DNA of 51,727 nt from Flavobacterium sp. I-STPP5a (GCF_009764685.1 NZ_VHLM01000032.1:1-51727), one strand, 5' to 3'; shown: positions 34,661-45,987, counted from the stretch's first letter. A program made the numbers and translations. The notes: generated by a model from the letters alone, not told the origin.

Positions 34661-37312
34661 TTATTCTTCTGATTCGTCTTCATCAGCTTCCTCGTTAACA
34701 TCGTCTTCGTCTTCAACTACTTCGTCATCGTCTTCATCATCCTCAACAACTCCTTCATCTTCAAGAATTTCAAGATCAGGTTTTACGCGCTCTATAGTAG
34801 CTGATTCAATTACATTACCATCTTCATCAACAATAACTTCATTGACATCATCTTTCATCACTTTGGTAACAGCCGCAATAGAATCTTTACCTTTAAGATT
34901 TATAAGTCGAACACCTTGTGTTGCTCGTCCCATTACTCTTAAATCTTCAATTGCCATTCTGATCGTTAAGCCAGATTTGTTGATAATCATTAAATCATCA
35001 GCATCTGTCACAGCGTTAATAGAAATCAGTTGGCCTGTTTTTTCAGTGATGTTTAAAGTTTTAACTCCTTTTCCACCACGATTTGTAATTCTATACACAT
35101 CTTCTCCATCATCATCAACAAGTTTTGTACGTTTACCATAACCATTTTCAGTAACTACAAGAATTTGAGAATCGTTTATGTCATTTTTATCAACAGTAAC
35201 CATGCCAATTACTTCATCCGTTTCATCTTTTAAAGTAATTCCACGCACTCCAGAAGCGGTTCTACCCATTGGCCTAGTTTTAGTTTCCTCAAAACGAACT
35301 AATTTACCCGATTTAACAGCTAATATAATTTGGCTTTCCCCATTTGTCAATTTAGCTTCAAGTAATTCATCACCTTCTTTAATAGTAATAGCAGCAACAC
35401 CATTGACTCTAGGCTTAGAATACTTCTCTAAAGATGTTTTCTTTACCTGTCCTTGCTTAGTAACCATAACAAGATTATGACTATTGATATAGTCTTTGTC
35501 TTTTAAATCTTGAGTACAAATGAAGGCTTTAACTTTATCATCACTTTCAATGTTGACCAAGTTTTGAATTGCTCTACCTTTTGCCGTTTTACTTCCTTCT
35601 GGAATTTCATAAACACGCATCCAGAAACACTTTCCTTTTTGAGTAAAGAACATCATATACTGGTGATTAGTAGCCACAAACATGTGTTCTAAGAAATCTT
35701 GATCTCTTGTACCCGCACTTTTTTGACCTACTCCTCCTCTATTTTGCGTTTTATACTCTGTTAAGTTGGTGCGCTTAATATAACCAGCATGAGAAATGGT
35801 AATTACCACATTTTCGTCGGCAATTAAATCTTCAATACTTACATCACCACCTGAATATTGGATAGTAGAACGACGTTCGTCACCATACTTATCACGAATC
35901 TCTTCTAACTCTTCTTTGATTAATGCTGTCCTTAAATTAACATCTGCAAGTAAGGCTCTCAAGTGATCAATCAATTTCATGATTTCTTCATATTCTGCTC
36001 TTAACTTGTCTTGCTCAAGACCTGTTAATTGACGCAAACGCATTTCTACAATTGCTCTAGATTGAATATCTGATAAATTAAATCTTTCAATTAATTTAGT
36101 TCTAGCTTCTTCTGTATTTTTAGAGGCTTTAATTAAGGCAATTACCTCGTCAATATTATCCGAAGCAATGATCAAACCTTCTAAAATATGAGCTCTTTCT
36201 TCGGCTTTTCTTAAATCAAATTGCGTTCTACGAATAACTACATCATGACGGTGTTCTACAAAATAGTGAATCATGTCTTTTAGATTCAACATTTGCGGAC
36301 GCCCTTTAACCAATGCAATATTATTTACACTGAAAGAAGATTGCAATTGTGTGTACTTATATAAAGTATTCAAAACTACATTTGGAGTAGCATCTCTCTT
36401 TAATATATACACAATTCGCATCCCATTTCTATCCGATTCGTCACGAATATTTGCAATTCCCTCTATTTTTTTATCATTTACTAAGTCAGCAGTACGCTTG
36501 ATCATGTCTGCTTTGTTAACTTGATACGGAATTTCGGTAACAATAATAGATTCTCTTCCGTCTACTTCTTCAAAACCTACTTTGGCACGCATAACAATAC
36601 GCCCTCTACCGGTTTTAAAAGCTTCACGAACCCCTTCATAACCATATATAATTCCACCAGTAGGAAAATCTGGTGCCTTAATATGATTCATCAACTCATC
36701 TATCTCAATTTCATTGTTATCAATATAAGCAAGTGTACCATTGATCACTTCGGTTAAGTTGTGTGGTGGCATATTAGTAGCCATACCTACAGCAATACCA
36801 GTTGCTCCATTTATCAACAAAGTTGGTACACGGGTTGGCATTACTTTTGGTTCATACAAAGTATCATCAAAGTTCAATTGAAAATCAACTGTTTCCTTTT
36901 CGATATCAGCCATTATTTCTTCCGAAATTTTACGCATTCTCGCCTCGGTATAACGCATTGCAGCTGGACTATCACCATCTACAGAACCAAAGTTACCTTG
37001 ACCATCAATTAATAAGTAACGCATACTCCATTCTTGAGCCATACGTACCATAGCATCATATACAGATATATCACCGTGCGGGTGATACTTACCTAAAACT
37101 TCTCCAACAATTCTTGCGGATTTTTTATGGGCTTTATTTGAAAAAACTCCTAGATCATACATTCCATAAAGAACTCTTCGATGTACAGGCTTTAAACCAT
37201 CTCTAACATCTGGAAGCGCTCTTGATACAATTACTGACATCGAATAATCGATGTAAGCTGATTTCATTTCATCTTCTATGTTAATAGGAATTAACTTTTC
37301 TCCTTCAGACAT
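34661..37312 (-). CDS. gyrA: DNA gyrase subunit A
   Basis: An 883-residue type II topoisomerase subunit that breaks and rejoins DNA to introduce negative supercoils. The catalytic tyrosine is Y121 in [10 protein letters not shown]. The C-terminal beta-pinwheel has repeated [14 protein letters not shown] blades and a GyrA-box-like GRTASGVRG. The protein ends in a very acidic tail of Asp, Glu and Val of about 40 residues. In the quinolone-resistance region ([12 protein letters not shown]) the residue equivalent to E. coli Ser83 is Ile82 (codon ATA) and Asp86 is conserved. Ile at this position is associated with fluoroquinolone resistance in other bacteria. Confidence 0.97.
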   Translation of the reverse strand: MSEGEKLIPINIEDEMKSAYIDYSMSVIVSRALPDVRDGLKPVHRRVLYGMYDLGVFSNKAHKKSARIVGEVLGKYHPHGDISVYDAMVRMAQEWSMRYLLIDGQGNFGSVDGDSPAAMRYTEARMRKISEEIMADIEKETVDFQLNFDDTLYEPKVMPTRVPTLLINGATGIAVGMATNMPPHNLTEVINGTLAYIDNNEIEIDELMNHIKAPDFPTGGIIYGYEGVREAFKTGRGRIVMRAKVGFEEVDGRESIIVTEIPYQVNKADMIKRTADLVNDKKIEGIANIRDESDRNGMRIVYILKRDATPNVVLNTLYKYTQLQSSFSVNNIALVKGRPQMLNLKDMIHYFVEHRHDVVIRRTQFDLRKAEERAHILEGLIIASDNIDEVIALIKASKNTEEARTKLIERFNLSDIQSRAIVEMRLRQLTGLEQDKLRAEYEEIMKLIDHLRALLADVNLRTALIKEELEEIRDKYGDERRSTIQYSGGDVSIEDLIADENVVITISHAGYIKRTNLTEYKTQNRGGVGQKSAGTRDQDFLEHMFVATNHQYMMFFTQKGKCFWMRVYEIPEGSKTAKGRAIQNLVNIESDDKVKAFICTQDLKDKDYINSHNLVMVTKQGQVKKTSLEKYSKPRVNGVAAITIKEGDELLEAKLTNGESQIILAVKSGKLVRFEETKTRPMGRTASGVRGITLKDETDEVIGMVTVDKNDINDSQILVVTENGYGKRTKLVDDDGEDVYRITNRGGKGVKTLNITEKTGQLISINAVTDADDLMIINKSGLTIRMAIEDLRVMGRATQGVRLINLKGKDSIAAVTKVMKDDVNEVIVDEDGNVIESATIERVKPDLEILEDEGVVEDDEDDDEVVEDEDDVNEEADEDESEE

Positions 37313-37520
37313 AAGTTGTTATATTAAATAATTATATTAAATTCAAAACGTGCCAATATACGGCTTTCTGATTTTTTTTCACTAGTTTTATAGGACTTAT
37401 TTATATGATTTATTAACAATAATTAGAGTCGAATTAGTTAATAATTTAAGGGAAATTTAACTTTAAAATCATGATAAATTTTGTCACTTAGCTGACATAG
37501 GATTGGAATAGGAACGGTTT

Positions 37521-37551
37521 TTGTTTTTCAATACTTAATTCACTAAATTTA
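37521..37551 (+). promoter_or_regulatory. Candidate clpC promoter
   Basis: TTG (37521-37523) is followed after 20 bp by TAAATTTA (37544-37551), one base off the TAnnTTTG consensus, and lies 18 bp upstream of the clpC start. No CtsR- or CIRCE-type operator is visible. Confidence 0.45.
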
Positions 37552-37569
37552 CGATATCAAATATATATT

Positions 37570-40116
37570 ATGGATGATAATTTTTCACCAAGAGTAAAAG
37601 ACGTTATCACCTACAGTAAAGAAGAAGCTTTACGACTAGGTCACGATTTTATAGGCACAGAACACTTAATGCTAGGCATACTTAGAGACGGAAACGGAAA
37701 AGCAATCCAGATTTTAAACAGTCTTGATATAGACTTAGACCATTTGCGACGAAAAGTAGAAATACTAAGCCCAGCAATACCAGGAATAGATACAAATACT
37801 GAAAAGAAAAACTTGCATTTAACGCGACAAGCTGAACGTGCTCTAAAAACTACTTTTCTAGAAGCCAAGGTTTTTCAAAGTATATCTATTAGTACTGCAC
37901 ATCTTTTATTATGCATCCTAAGAAACGAAAACGATCCCACAACAAAGCTATTGAATAAACTTAAAATTGATTACGATATAGCTAAAGAACAGTATTTAAA
38001 TATGACTCCAAGCGAAGACGATTTTACCGAAAATTTACCTAGAAATGAATCATACAATGACGATTCAGGACAAGATGACAGTTTTAAAGAAGGAACTTTC
38101 AGCAATCCAGCCAATAAGTCTAACAAGAAGTCAAAAACTCCTGTTTTAGATAATTTTGGTAGAGATTTAACAGAAATGGCCGAAGAAGGAAAACTAGATC
38201 CAGTAGTAGGACGCGAAAAAGAGATTGAACGTGTTTCTCAAATCTTGAGCCGTCGTAAAAAAAACAACCCCTTATTAATAGGAGAACCTGGAGTTGGGAA
38301 ATCAGCAATTGCTGAAGGTTTAGCATTACGCATCATTCAGAAAAAAGTTTCTAGAACATTATTCAACAAGCGTGTAGTAACACTTGATCTTGCAAGTCTT
38401 GTTGCTGGAACAAAATACCGCGGACAATTTGAGGAACGCATGAAAGCGGTTATGAATGAACTAGAAAAAAATGATGACATCATTTTATTCATTGATGAAA
38501 TTCATACCATTGTAGGCGCAGGTGGAGCTACAGGCTCTCTCGATGCATCAAATATGTTCAAGCCAGCACTAGCTAGAGGAGAAATTCAATGTATTGGTGC
38601 TACAACTCTTGACGAATACCGCCAGTACATAGAAAAAGACGGTGCTTTAGAAAGACGTTTTCAAAAAATAATTGTAGAACCAACATCGGTAACTGAAACA
38701 ATTACTATTCTAAACAACATCAAGAATAAGTATGAAGACCACCACAATGTAACGTTCACTCAGGAAGCAATCGAAGCTTGTGTTAAACTTACAGATCGTT
38801 ACATGTCTGACCGCTTTTTACCAGACAAAGCCATTGATGCTTTAGACGAAGCTGGATCGAGAGTACACATTACAAATATTGAAGTTCCTAAACAAATTTT
38901 AGATCTAGAAAGACAACTTGAAGAAGTTAGAGAACTAAAAAATGTTGTTGTAAAAAAACAAAAATACGAAGAGGCTGCAAAACTTAGAGATGATGAAAAA
39001 CGCATCGAAAAAGATTTAGCAATAGCCCAAGAACAATGGGAAGAAGATGCTAAAAACAATCGCATAGAAGTTACAGAGGACAATGTAGCCGATGTTGTTT
39101 CTATGATGAGTGGCATTCCCGTAAACCGTATTGCCCAAACCGAAAGTAATAAACTGGCTAAATTACCAGAACTTATTGAAGGTAAAGTTATAGGTCAAAA
39201 AGAAGCTGTAATGAAAATTGCACGCTCTATTCAAAGAAATCGTGCTGGATTAAAAGATCCTAATAGACCTATTGGTTCTTTTATTTTCTTGGGACAAACT
39301 GGAGTTGGAAAAACACAATTAGCGAAAGTAATTGCCAAAGAACTTTTCGACTCAGAAGATGCTTTGATACGCATAGACATGAGCGAGTACATGGAGAAAT
39401 TTGCTATTTCACGCTTAGTTGGCGCACCTCCGGGATACGTAGGATATGAAGAAGGTGGTCAGCTTACTGAAAAAGTGAGAAGAAAACCGTATTGTGTTGT
39501 ACTGTTAGATGAAATTGAAAAAGCACATCCTGATGTTTTCAACATGTTACTACAAGTTCTTGATGACGGATTTTTAACAGACAGTCTTGGTCGAAAAATT
39601 GATTTCAAAAATACAATTATCATCATGACCTCAAATGTGGGTGCTAGACAATTGAAAGATTTTGGACAAGGAGTTGGATTTGGAACCGCTGCTAAAGTAT
39701 CACAGGCAGATGATAATTCTAAAAGTATCATTGAAAATGCATTGAAAAAAACTTTTGCTCCAGAATTCCTTAATCGAATTGACGATGTAATTGTATTTAA
39801 TGCACTAGAAAAACATGATATTGATTTGATTATTGAAATTGAATTGAAAAAATTATTTGCACGTGTTGCCGAATTAGGTTACCAATTAAATCTTTCTGAT
39901 AAAGCAAAAGCTTTTATCGCTGATAAAGGTTTTGATAAACAATTTGGTGCTCGACCGCTAAAAAGAGCCATTCAAAAATATGTAGAGGACACACTTGCCG
40001 AAGAAATTATTACTTCAAAAATAAGCGTTGGTGACGAAATCTTCATGGACATTGAAGAGGGAGCTCAAGAATTAACGGTACAAGTTCACAAAGCTGGCGA
40101 AGCTTCAAACTCATAA
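37570..40116 (+). CDS. clpC: ATP-dependent Clp protease ATP-binding subunit ClpC
   Basis: An 848-residue AAA+ unfoldase that feeds substrates to ClpP. Two N-terminal Clp repeat motifs (about 1-145) are followed by a linker. AAA-1 has Walker [10 protein letters not shown] at 238-246 and Walker B LFIDEIH; a coiled middle region contains a UVR-like segment ([19 protein letters not shown]). AAA-2 has Walker A GQTGVGKT starting at 575 and [15 protein letters not shown]. The UVR/middle segment distinguishes ClpC from ClpA and ClpB. It is monocistronic with its own terminator. Confidence 0.95.
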   Translation: MDDNFSPRVKDVITYSKEEALRLGHDFIGTEHLMLGILRDGNGKAIQILNSLDIDLDHLRRKVEILSPAIPGIDTNTEKKNLHLTRQAERALKTTFLEAKVFQSISISTAHLLLCILRNENDPTTKLLNKLKIDYDIAKEQYLNMTPSEDDFTENLPRNESYNDDSGQDDSFKEGTFSNPANKSNKKSKTPVLDNFGRDLTEMAEEGKLDPVVGREKEIERVSQILSRRKKNNPLLIGEPGVGKSAIAEGLALRIIQKKVSRTLFNKRVVTLDLASLVAGTKYRGQFEERMKAVMNELEKNDDIILFIDEIHTIVGAGGATGSLDASNMFKPALARGEIQCIGATTLDEYRQYIEKDGALERRFQKIIVEPTSVTETITILNNIKNKYEDHHNVTFTQEAIEACVKLTDRYMSDRFLPDKAIDALDEAGSRVHITNIEVPKQILDLERQLEEVRELKNVVVKKQKYEEAAKLRDDEKRIEKDLAIAQEQWEEDAKNNRIEVTEDNVADVVSMMSGIPVNRIAQTESNKLAKLPELIEGKVIGQKEAVMKIARSIQRNRAGLKDPNRPIGSFIFLGQTGVGKTQLAKVIAKELFDSEDALIRIDMSEYMEKFAISRLVGAPPGYVGYEEGGQLTEKVRRKPYCVVLLDEIEKAHPDVFNMLLQVLDDGFLTDSLGRKIDFKNTIIIMTSNVGARQLKDFGQGVGFGTAAKVSQADDNSKSIIENALKKTFAPEFLNRIDDVIVFNALEKHDIDLIIEIELKKLFARVAELGYQLNLSDKAKAFIADKGFDKQFGARPLKRAIQKYVEDTLAEEIITSKISVGDEIFMDIEEGAQELTVQVHKAGEASNS

Positions 40117-40138
40117 ATTATTTTAGATTCTTATGCAT

Positions 40139-40171
40139 AAACCCGTTACGTTTTCATAACATAACGGGTTT
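40139..40171 (+). terminator. Terminator after clpC
   Basis: A 10-bp stem (40139-40148 with 40162-40171) with a 13-base loop, in an A/T-rich setting 23 bp after the stop codon. Confidence 0.8.
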
Positions 40172-40251
40172 ATTGTTTACTACAAAAGATCCTTATTTTT
40201 AAAAACAAATATCTACATTTGGACTTTAAATTAAGGTTAAAAAAAACAGGT

Positions 40252-41634
40252 ATGTCAGATAATAAAGTTATTTTAGGTAGTGAGGAATGGTGTTCATTTC
40301 CTGAACTAGGAATTCCTACAATAAAGGCACGCGTAGATTCAGGAGCAAAAACCTCCGCATTACACGCAATAAACATTGCTCCATTTATAAAAAATGATAG
40401 TAATTGGGTGAAATTCGACATTAATCCAATACAGAATAATCTGAAAACTGTCATTCATTGTGAAGCTCCCTTGATTGATAAACGTATTGTAAAAAGCTCT
40501 AGCGGTTTTAGAGAACAACGTTATGTGATTCAAACTAATTTACAGATAGGAACCTCACAATGGCCTATTGAGATGACCTTGACTAACAGAGACTCAATGG
40601 GTTTTAGAATGCTTCTTGGTCGCGAGGCAATGAGCGGAAGAGTACTCGTAGATCCTGAACAAAAATACCTACTAGGTCAACCTACAACAGACACTCTAAA
40701 AGAATTATATAAAAATTCAGAAAAAGCTGCATCAGGATTACGAATAGGTCTTTTAGCAAGCAACCCAGAACTATATAGCAACAAACGTATTATGGAAGCG
40801 GGTGAAATGCGAGGTCATGAAATGCATTTTTTAAATATCAAGGAATGCTATATGAAATTAGACGCCAAAACACCTGAAATTCATTATCGAGGCGGAAAAA
40901 TTTTAAATCAATTTGACGCTATTATCCCAAGAATTAGACCTAGCATTACATTTTATGGTTGTGCCTTAACACGACAATTTGAAGCTTTAAAAGTATATTG
41001 CTTGAATTCATCAAATGCTATTACGCAATCTCGTGACAAACTGTATTCGCTACAATTACTGCTAAATCATGGCGTTGAAATTCCCACTACAGGATTTGCT
41101 AATTCACCATTAGACACGGATGATTTAATTAAAATGGTTGGAGGATCACCGCTAATTGTTAAGTTACTTGAAGGAACACAAGGCAAAGGTGTTGTATTGG
41201 CTGAAACCAAAAAAGCTGCAGAAAGCGTCATCAATGCGTTCAAAAGTTTGAATGCAAATATATTAGTTCAAGAATTCATTAAAGAAGCGAACGGAAAAGA
41301 CATTCGTTGCTTTGTCATCGACGGGAAAGTGGTTGCCGCAATTCAGCGGGAAGCAATGCCAGGAGAATTTAGAGCTAATATACATCTTGGAGGAACAGCC
41401 TCTGTAATTAAAGTCACGCCAGAGGAGAAGAAAATTGCCATTAAGGCAACAAAAGCAATGGATTTAAAAGTAGCAGGTGTTGATATAATACGTTCTTCAA
41501 AAGGTCCGTTACTATTAGAAGTTAACTCATCTCCAGGACTCGAAGGAATAGAGGGCGCTACAAACAAAGATATTGCTGGCGAGATGATAAAAGCCATTGA
41601 AAAACATTTTCATCAAAAAACAGATTTGAAATAG
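40252..41634 (+). CDS. Fused retropepsin-like (RimB-type) / RimK-type ATP-grasp protein
   Basis: A 460-residue two-domain protein. Residues about 1-140 match the DUF785 family of retropepsin-like peptidases (RimB type), with the catalytic-type [11 protein letters not shown] and [15 protein letters not shown]. From about 155 the protein is a RimK-type ATP-grasp ligase, with [12 protein letters not shown], the [11 protein letters not shown] glycine loop, [15 protein letters not shown] and the metal-binding [18 protein letters not shown]. RimK adds glutamates to ribosomal protein S6, and RimB-type proteins can remove such tails. The fusion may therefore write and edit a poly-glutamate modification; this is inferred from domains. 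The start at [13 protein letters not shown] was chosen over an upstream TTG (40219) because it begins at the conserved domain. Confidence 0.87.
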   Translation: MSDNKVILGSEEWCSFPELGIPTIKARVDSGAKTSALHAINIAPFIKNDSNWVKFDINPIQNNLKTVIHCEAPLIDKRIVKSSSGFREQRYVIQTNLQIGTSQWPIEMTLTNRDSMGFRMLLGREAMSGRVLVDPEQKYLLGQPTTDTLKELYKNSEKAASGLRIGLLASNPELYSNKRIMEAGEMRGHEMHFLNIKECYMKLDAKTPEIHYRGGKILNQFDAIIPRIRPSITFYGCALTRQFEALKVYCLNSSNAITQSRDKLYSLQLLLNHGVEIPTTGFANSPLDTDDLIKMVGGSPLIVKLLEGTQGKGVVLAETKKAAESVINAFKSLNANILVQEFIKEANGKDIRCFVIDGKVVAAIQREAMPGEFRANIHLGGTASVIKVTPEEKKIAIKATKAMDLKVAGVDIIRSSKGPLLLEVNSSPGLEGIEGATNKDIAGEMIKAIEKHFHQKTDLK

Positions 41635-41647
41635 TCTTTTAAATAGT

Positions 41648-41676
41648 CTCTAGCTACAAGGCCAAAGTAGCTAGAG
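41648..41676. terminator. Hairpin between the RimK-type and PiT genes
   Basis: A 10-bp stem (41648-41657 with 41667-41676) lies between two convergent genes. T-tracts are weak, so the terminator role is tentative. Confidence 0.5.
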
Positions 41677-41755
41677 CAAATTACTTAACAATAAAACTAA
41701 ACAAGTATTTGATTACAATATTTCAAAGCAATACTGTTTTTTTTATGGGTCTTAT

Positions 41756-43102
41756 TTATATAAAAATACAGAGGATATAATAAATTAGCGCCGCTAATAC
41801 TGCCGATATAGGAATAGTTAATACCCAAGCCCAAATCAAACTCACTGTCATACCCCATCGAACAGCCGAAACTCTCTTTGTTAATCCAACACCTATTATT
41901 GAACCTGTAATAGTGTGAGTAGTACTTACTGGAACTTTAAAATGCTCGGTAAAATACAACGTAAGCGCGCCTGCAGTCTCTGCTGCAACTCCTTCAAAAG
42001 AAGTTACTTTTGTGATTTTTGAACCCATTGTTTTTACAATTTTCCAACCGCCGCTCAATGTTCCAGCCGCTATAGCAGAGTAACAAGCTAGAGGAATCCA
42101 TTCTGGCATTTTAAAAACTCCTTCTTCATTTGGTAAAACAACATCTAACCAATCTGGAAGACTTTCTTGACTCAATCCACTTGTTTGTATATAAACCGTA
42201 ACTGCTGCTGCAATAATTCCCATAACTTTCTGAGAATCATTACCCCCATGTCCAAGGCTAAATGCTGCTGATGACAACAATTGCATCTTTTTTAACCAGG
42301 CAGTAGATTGATGTAAGTTTAAACTACTAAATAGCAATCCAAACCCACTTACTGATAAGATAATAAAAGCAACTAAAAACCATTTTATATTGTGCGACTC
42401 AAACACCACACTCCAAAAATGAGAATCAAAACGCGGTTTTTTAATATCAGCATAATACACCATTTGAGACTCTACGAACCAAATCGTTAATAACATCAAA
42501 CAAACTGTAAAAATCTTTGGGTAAATACTTTTTTTAGAAGCATTTAAAAGCCAAATAGATATTAAATAAGACATCAATGCTCCTAATAATGGTGCTAGTA
42601 CAATAAAAGCAATAATCACTAATACCCCTGAAGGAAACCCTCCATCTTTACCTGGCGAATACCAATTTACTGTGTCATACCAATACGCGGTATGCATATC
42701 GGCTCCTGCACCTACAGCATAACCTGAAAATCCATGAACAGCAAGAGCGTGAGCAATAGCTGCACCAGCAAAACCTCCAATAAGTGTATGTGAGGAACTA
42801 GATGGAATACCTTGCCACCAAGTAAATAAATTCCAAATAATTGCCGCTATAACTCCCGCTAATATTACAACAAGATCAATCTCTAGCGTATTGGCTGTTT
42901 TTGCAACAGTATCTGCCACTCCAAAACCAAAAACCCAATAAGCCAAAAAATTAAAAAACGCAGCCCAAACTACTGCTTGAAATGGCGACAAAACTTTTGT
43001 TGCAACAACTGTAGCTATTGCATTGGCAGCATCATGAAAACCATTGATGTAATCAAAAATCAAAGCCAAAACAATAATAACTATAAGTAAGGTGAAGTCC
43101 AT
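41756..43102 (-). CDS. PiT family inorganic phosphate transporter
   Basis: A 448-residue inner-membrane permease for low-affinity phosphate uptake, probably as a metal-phosphate complex driven by protons. Two inverted PiT signature segments are present: FDYINGFHDAANAIATVVAT near the N-terminus (16-35), and SAAFSLGHGGNDSQKVMGIIAAA in the second half. GIPSSSSHTLIGGFAG and FKVPVSTTHTITGSIIGVG are the paired Ser/His motifs of the family. About ten transmembrane helices are apparent. The gene follows a DUF47 gene after 31 bp, the usual pairing. Confidence 0.94.
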   Translation of the reverse strand: MDFTLLIVIIVLALIFDYINGFHDAANAIATVVATKVLSPFQAVVWAAFFNFLAYWVFGFGVADTVAKTANTLEIDLVVILAGVIAAIIWNLFTWWQGIPSSSSHTLIGGFAGAAIAHALAVHGFSGYAVGAGADMHTAYWYDTVNWYSPGKDGGFPSGVLVIIAFIVLAPLLGALMSYLISIWLLNASKKSIYPKIFTVCLMLLTIWFVESQMVYYADIKKPRFDSHFWSVVFESHNIKWFLVAFIILSVSGFGLLFSSLNLHQSTAWLKKMQLLSSAAFSLGHGGNDSQKVMGIIAAAVTVYIQTSGLSQESLPDWLDVVLPNEEGVFKMPEWIPLACYSAIAAGTLSGGWKIVKTMGSKITKVTSFEGVAAETAGALTLYFTEHFKVPVSTTHTITGSIIGVGLTKRVSAVRWGMTVSLIWAWVLTIPISAVLAALIYYILCIFI

Positions 43103-43133
43103 AAGAATGATTTCAGAAAAAAAAGGAAATTAA

Positions 43134-43778
43134 TTAAGAATGTTTTACAGAAATAGATTCTAATACTGCTGCTACACTTTTACACTTATCTGTAGCTGTT
43201 TCTAGCACAGAAAGTACTTCCTTATATTTGATAATGTTTTTAGCATCCGTTTCGTTTTCGAATAAATCCAAAACAGCTTTATCGTAAACATTATCCGATT
43301 TATTTTCTAATTTATTGATGCGAACACAAGCATCAGTAATGTTTTTCATTTTCTTTAAATCTCTCAATTCTCTTATAGCAACATCAATATTTTGACATGC
43401 TTCAAGATTAATCTCCGTTAATTTACGAATTGATTTAGTGATTTTATCCACTTGGTACAAGCGCATTCTACTTGCCGCTCCATGAAGATTATCTGCCACA
43501 TTATCAATTGCAGTAATTAAAGAGTGAATATCTTCTCTATCAAATGGAGTGATGAAATTTCTACTCAACTCAAGGTTTGTTTGACGTGTAATGTCCTCTC
43601 CCTTTTGTTCTAAAACATCTATTTTTTGAAAAAGAATCTCACGTTCTTTAAAAGGTAAATTTACAGCTTCATGTAAATTTGTAGCTATTTCTATTAAATT
43701 ACTAGATGCTTCTTCAAAAAGTGGAAAGAACTTTTTGTCTTTAGGAACCAAAAATTGGAAAAAATTATTAATGTTCAT
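43134..43778 (-). CDS. DUF47 (PhoU-like) phosphate transport accessory protein
   Basis: A 214-residue all-helical protein of the DUF47/TIGR00153 family, distantly like PhoU. Two conserved acidic segments fit metal binding: ITPFDREDIHSLITAIDNVADNL and RINKLENKSDNVYDKAVLDLFE. It lies immediately upstream of the PiT permease in the same operon and is believed to regulate or assist that transporter. It is soluble and cytoplasmic, with no signal peptide. Confidence 0.92.
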   Translation of the reverse strand: MNINNFFQFLVPKDKKFFPLFEEASSNLIEIATNLHEAVNLPFKEREILFQKIDVLEQKGEDITRQTNLELSRNFITPFDREDIHSLITAIDNVADNLHGAASRMRLYQVDKITKSIRKLTEINLEACQNIDVAIRELRDLKKMKNITDACVRINKLENKSDNVYDKAVLDLFENETDAKNIIKYKEVLSVLETATDKCKSVAAVLESISVKHS

Positions 43779-43827
43779 TTGATTTAATTTTAGTCAGGCA
43801 AAATTACTTCATTATTAATTGCTAACG

Positions 43828-45351
43828 TTAAGCTATTGTTAACAAATTATTTTCAACTGGATAAGTATTTAAGAAAGCCACTGTCTCTAAAATATCGTAG
43901 TGCAGAATCCTATCCTCAGTAATCAAAGGCACTACAGAGCGATAAGACTCTATAAAACTTTCGATTAAAATACTGGACTTTAGTGGTTTTCGGTATGCTA
44001 TTGCTTGTGATGCATTGAGGAGTTCAATAGCCAAAATACGTTCTAAATTATCAACAACACGAAGGGCTTTTGTAGCTGCATTAGCACCCATACTCACGTG
44101 ATCTTCTTGACCATTACTCGAAACAATATTATCAATACTGGCAGGCGTGGCCAATTGCTTATTTTGACTGGCAATACTTGCAGCTGCATATTGCGGAATC
44201 ATCAATCCTGAGTTAAGTCCCGGATTATCAACTAAAAAAGCAGGTAATCCTCTATTTCCTGATATTAATTGATAGGTTCTACGCTCAGAAATACTTCCTA
44301 ACTCTGACAGGGCAATTGCTATAAAATCAAGAGCCATAGCTAGGGGTTGACCATGAAAATTCCCCCCAGAAACGATTTGATCCTCATCAATAAAGATATT
44401 GGGATTATCGGTAACCGAATTAATCTCAGTGGTGAATATTTTTTTTACATACTCAAAAACATCTTTTGAAGCTCCATGAACTTGAGGAATACATCTAAAC
44501 GAGTACGGATCTTGTACATGGTTTTTGGGTTGTTTTATAATTTCACTGCCTGACAGAAAATGAATCATGTTTTTTGCTGTCAAAATTTGTCCTTTGTGAG
44601 GCCTAATAAAATGAATCAGCTCATTAAAAGGCTCTATTCTTCCATCAAAACCTTCCAAAGAAACAGCACTAATAAAATCTGCAAAGTAGGATAATGTACT
44701 GGATTTTAGCAATATATAAACCCCATAAGCACTCATAAATTGAGTACCATTCAACAATGCTAATCCTTCTTTTGATTTTAATACAATTGGAGCCCAGTTA
44801 AATTCTTTTAAAACCGACTCTGCTTGAACTTTTTGATCTTTGTAATAAACCTCACCTTGACCAATGATTGGTAAAGATAAATGCGCCAATGGTGCTAAAT
44901 CACCACTTGCACCAAGAGACCCTTGTGTATAAACTACGGGTAAAATATTATTATTATAAAATGACACTAACCTCTCCACTGTTTCCAGTTGAATTCCGGA
45001 GTTACCATAACTTAATGATTGTATTTTTAACAAGAGCATCAACTTAACAATCTCTTTAGGAACTTCATCTCCAGTTCCACATGCATGTGATTGCACCAAG
45101 TTTTCTTGAAGTTTAGACAAGTTTTCATTTGAAATTTTCACATTGCACAATGAACCAAATCCGGTGTTTATACCATAAATTGGCTCTATTTGTGACTCCA
45201 TTTTTTTGTCTAAATATGCTCTACAGTTCTGTATATTAATTTTAGCCTCATCTGATAAAGCTAGAAATTTATTTTCTTTTATAATTTTAGCCAAAGATTC
45301 AATCGTAAGCAACTCATTGCTAATATAATGCGTATTATTCATTTGTCTCAT
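43828..45351 (-). CDS. hutH: Histidine ammonia-lyase
   Basis: A 507-residue aromatic amino-acid lyase converting histidine to urocanate. The prosthetic MIO group would form from A148-S149-G150 in GSLGASGDLAPLAHL. YGINTGFG (59-66), the NPNIF segment and QEDHVSMGANAA complete the active site. A start four codons downstream (MNNTHYISNELL) is also possible. No other hut genes lie in this window, and no close operon partner is present. Close relatives include tyrosine and phenylalanine ammonia-lyases; His specificity is the more likely assignment but is not proven. Confidence 0.88.
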   Translation of the reverse strand: MRQMNNTHYISNELLTIESLAKIIKENKFLALSDEAKINIQNCRAYLDKKMESQIEPIYGINTGFGSLCNVKISNENLSKLQENLVQSHACGTGDEVPKEIVKLMLLLKIQSLSYGNSGIQLETVERLVSFYNNNILPVVYTQGSLGASGDLAPLAHLSLPIIGQGEVYYKDQKVQAESVLKEFNWAPIVLKSKEGLALLNGTQFMSAYGVYILLKSSTLSYFADFISAVSLEGFDGRIEPFNELIHFIRPHKGQILTAKNMIHFLSGSEIIKQPKNHVQDPYSFRCIPQVHGASKDVFEYVKKIFTTEINSVTDNPNIFIDEDQIVSGGNFHGQPLAMALDFIAIALSELGSISERRTYQLISGNRGLPAFLVDNPGLNSGLMIPQYAAASIASQNKQLATPASIDNIVSSNGQEDHVSMGANAATKALRVVDNLERILAIELLNASQAIAYRKPLKSSILIESFIESYRSVVPLITEDRILHYDILETVAFLNTYPVENNLLTIA

Positions 45352-45711
45352 ATTTAAAAAGTAAATTTGATCAATTCTTAATTAGTACACAACATAAATT
45401 CATAATTATTTAAATGTCCAGCTTAAACAAAAATTAATTTTTAAACTTATTGATATTTCAAATAATTGAGTAATCTTGTTAGAACGATTTAAAATTTCAT
45501 TTTTAAATTTTACAACTTTGATATTGATTTTTTTTATATTGTTTAACACACAACTATTATCAAATATTAAACTATTATCATAGGATTTAACCCTAAAAAA
45601 ACGTAAAAATTAAGAATTATATGATTTTGCTAACTTAATTACACTTGAAATTTAACAATCCCTAATTTATACTTTAGATAATCTAAATTTCATAAAAATG
45701 ACTCAAACAAG

Positions 45712-45740
45712 TTGGTTATAAAGTAAATAATGTATTTTTG
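45712..45740 (+). promoter_or_regulatory. Promoter of the threonine operon
   Basis: TTG at 45712-45714, an 18-bp spacer, then TATTTTTG at 45733-45740, a full Bacteroidota -33/-7 match. The leader peptide ATG is only 9 nt past the -7 box, so its message would be leaderless or nearly so. Confidence 0.75.
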
Positions 45741-45748
45741 GTAAACCA

Positions 45749-45841
45749 ATGAAACACATTAAAGCAACATATAATACTACCTCTACTACCCTATTATGGG
45801 AAGGAACTTTTGGTGCTTTTACAACTACAACAACCCCTTAG
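45749..45841 (+). CDS. thrL: thr operon leader peptide
   Basis: A 30-codon open frame read as MKHIKATYNTTSTT, then LLWEGTFGAFTTTTTP. Eleven of 30 residues are threonine, with five in a row before the final Pro, the hallmark of an attenuation leader that senses charged tRNA-Thr. It lies just after a good promoter and 146 bp upstream of thrA. The last Thr codon, Pro codon and stop form part of a hairpin (ACCCC at 45833-45837, GGGGT at 45841-45845). An earlier CCC/GGG hairpin (45789-45791 with 45798-45800) can compete with it. Confidence 0.85.
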   Translation: MKHIKATYNTTSTTLLWEGTFGAFTTTTTP

Positions 45842-45845
45842 GGGT
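45789..45845 (+). promoter_or_regulatory. Candidate threonine attenuator hairpins
   Basis: Two short hairpins, CCC-TATTAT-GGG and ACCCC-TTA-GGGGT, lie in the second half of the leader peptide. The GGG of the first can instead pair with the CCCC of the second, giving alternative structures. No strong T-run follows directly, so the termination point is unclear. Confidence 0.55.
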
Positions 45846-45987
45846 AGCACAATTTCATATAATCCTATACGTATACTTTATTTAAAGTTAATTTAACTTG
45901 GGTAAAACTCAAATAATGCTCTATTCACAATAAATTCACCTAGCGACTATGGTCCTTCGTTAATAAAAAAAACTAAACTACAAAAAA

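Larger units (their letters stand above)
45352..45987. other. Divergent region between hutH and thrA, containing the thr leader
   Basis: A 636-bp region holding the hutH upstream sequence, the thr promoter (45712-45740), the Thr-rich leader peptide (45749-45841) and its hairpins, then about 145 bp of leader before thrA. The part from 45352 to about 45700 is A+T-rich with nothing else recognisable. Confidence 0.7.

Noticed and set aside
34647..35141. Ser-rich 164-codon open frame on the plus strand
   Set aside because: It is antisense to gyrA, and its Ser run is the mirror of the acidic GyrA tail. No signal or conserved motif supports it.
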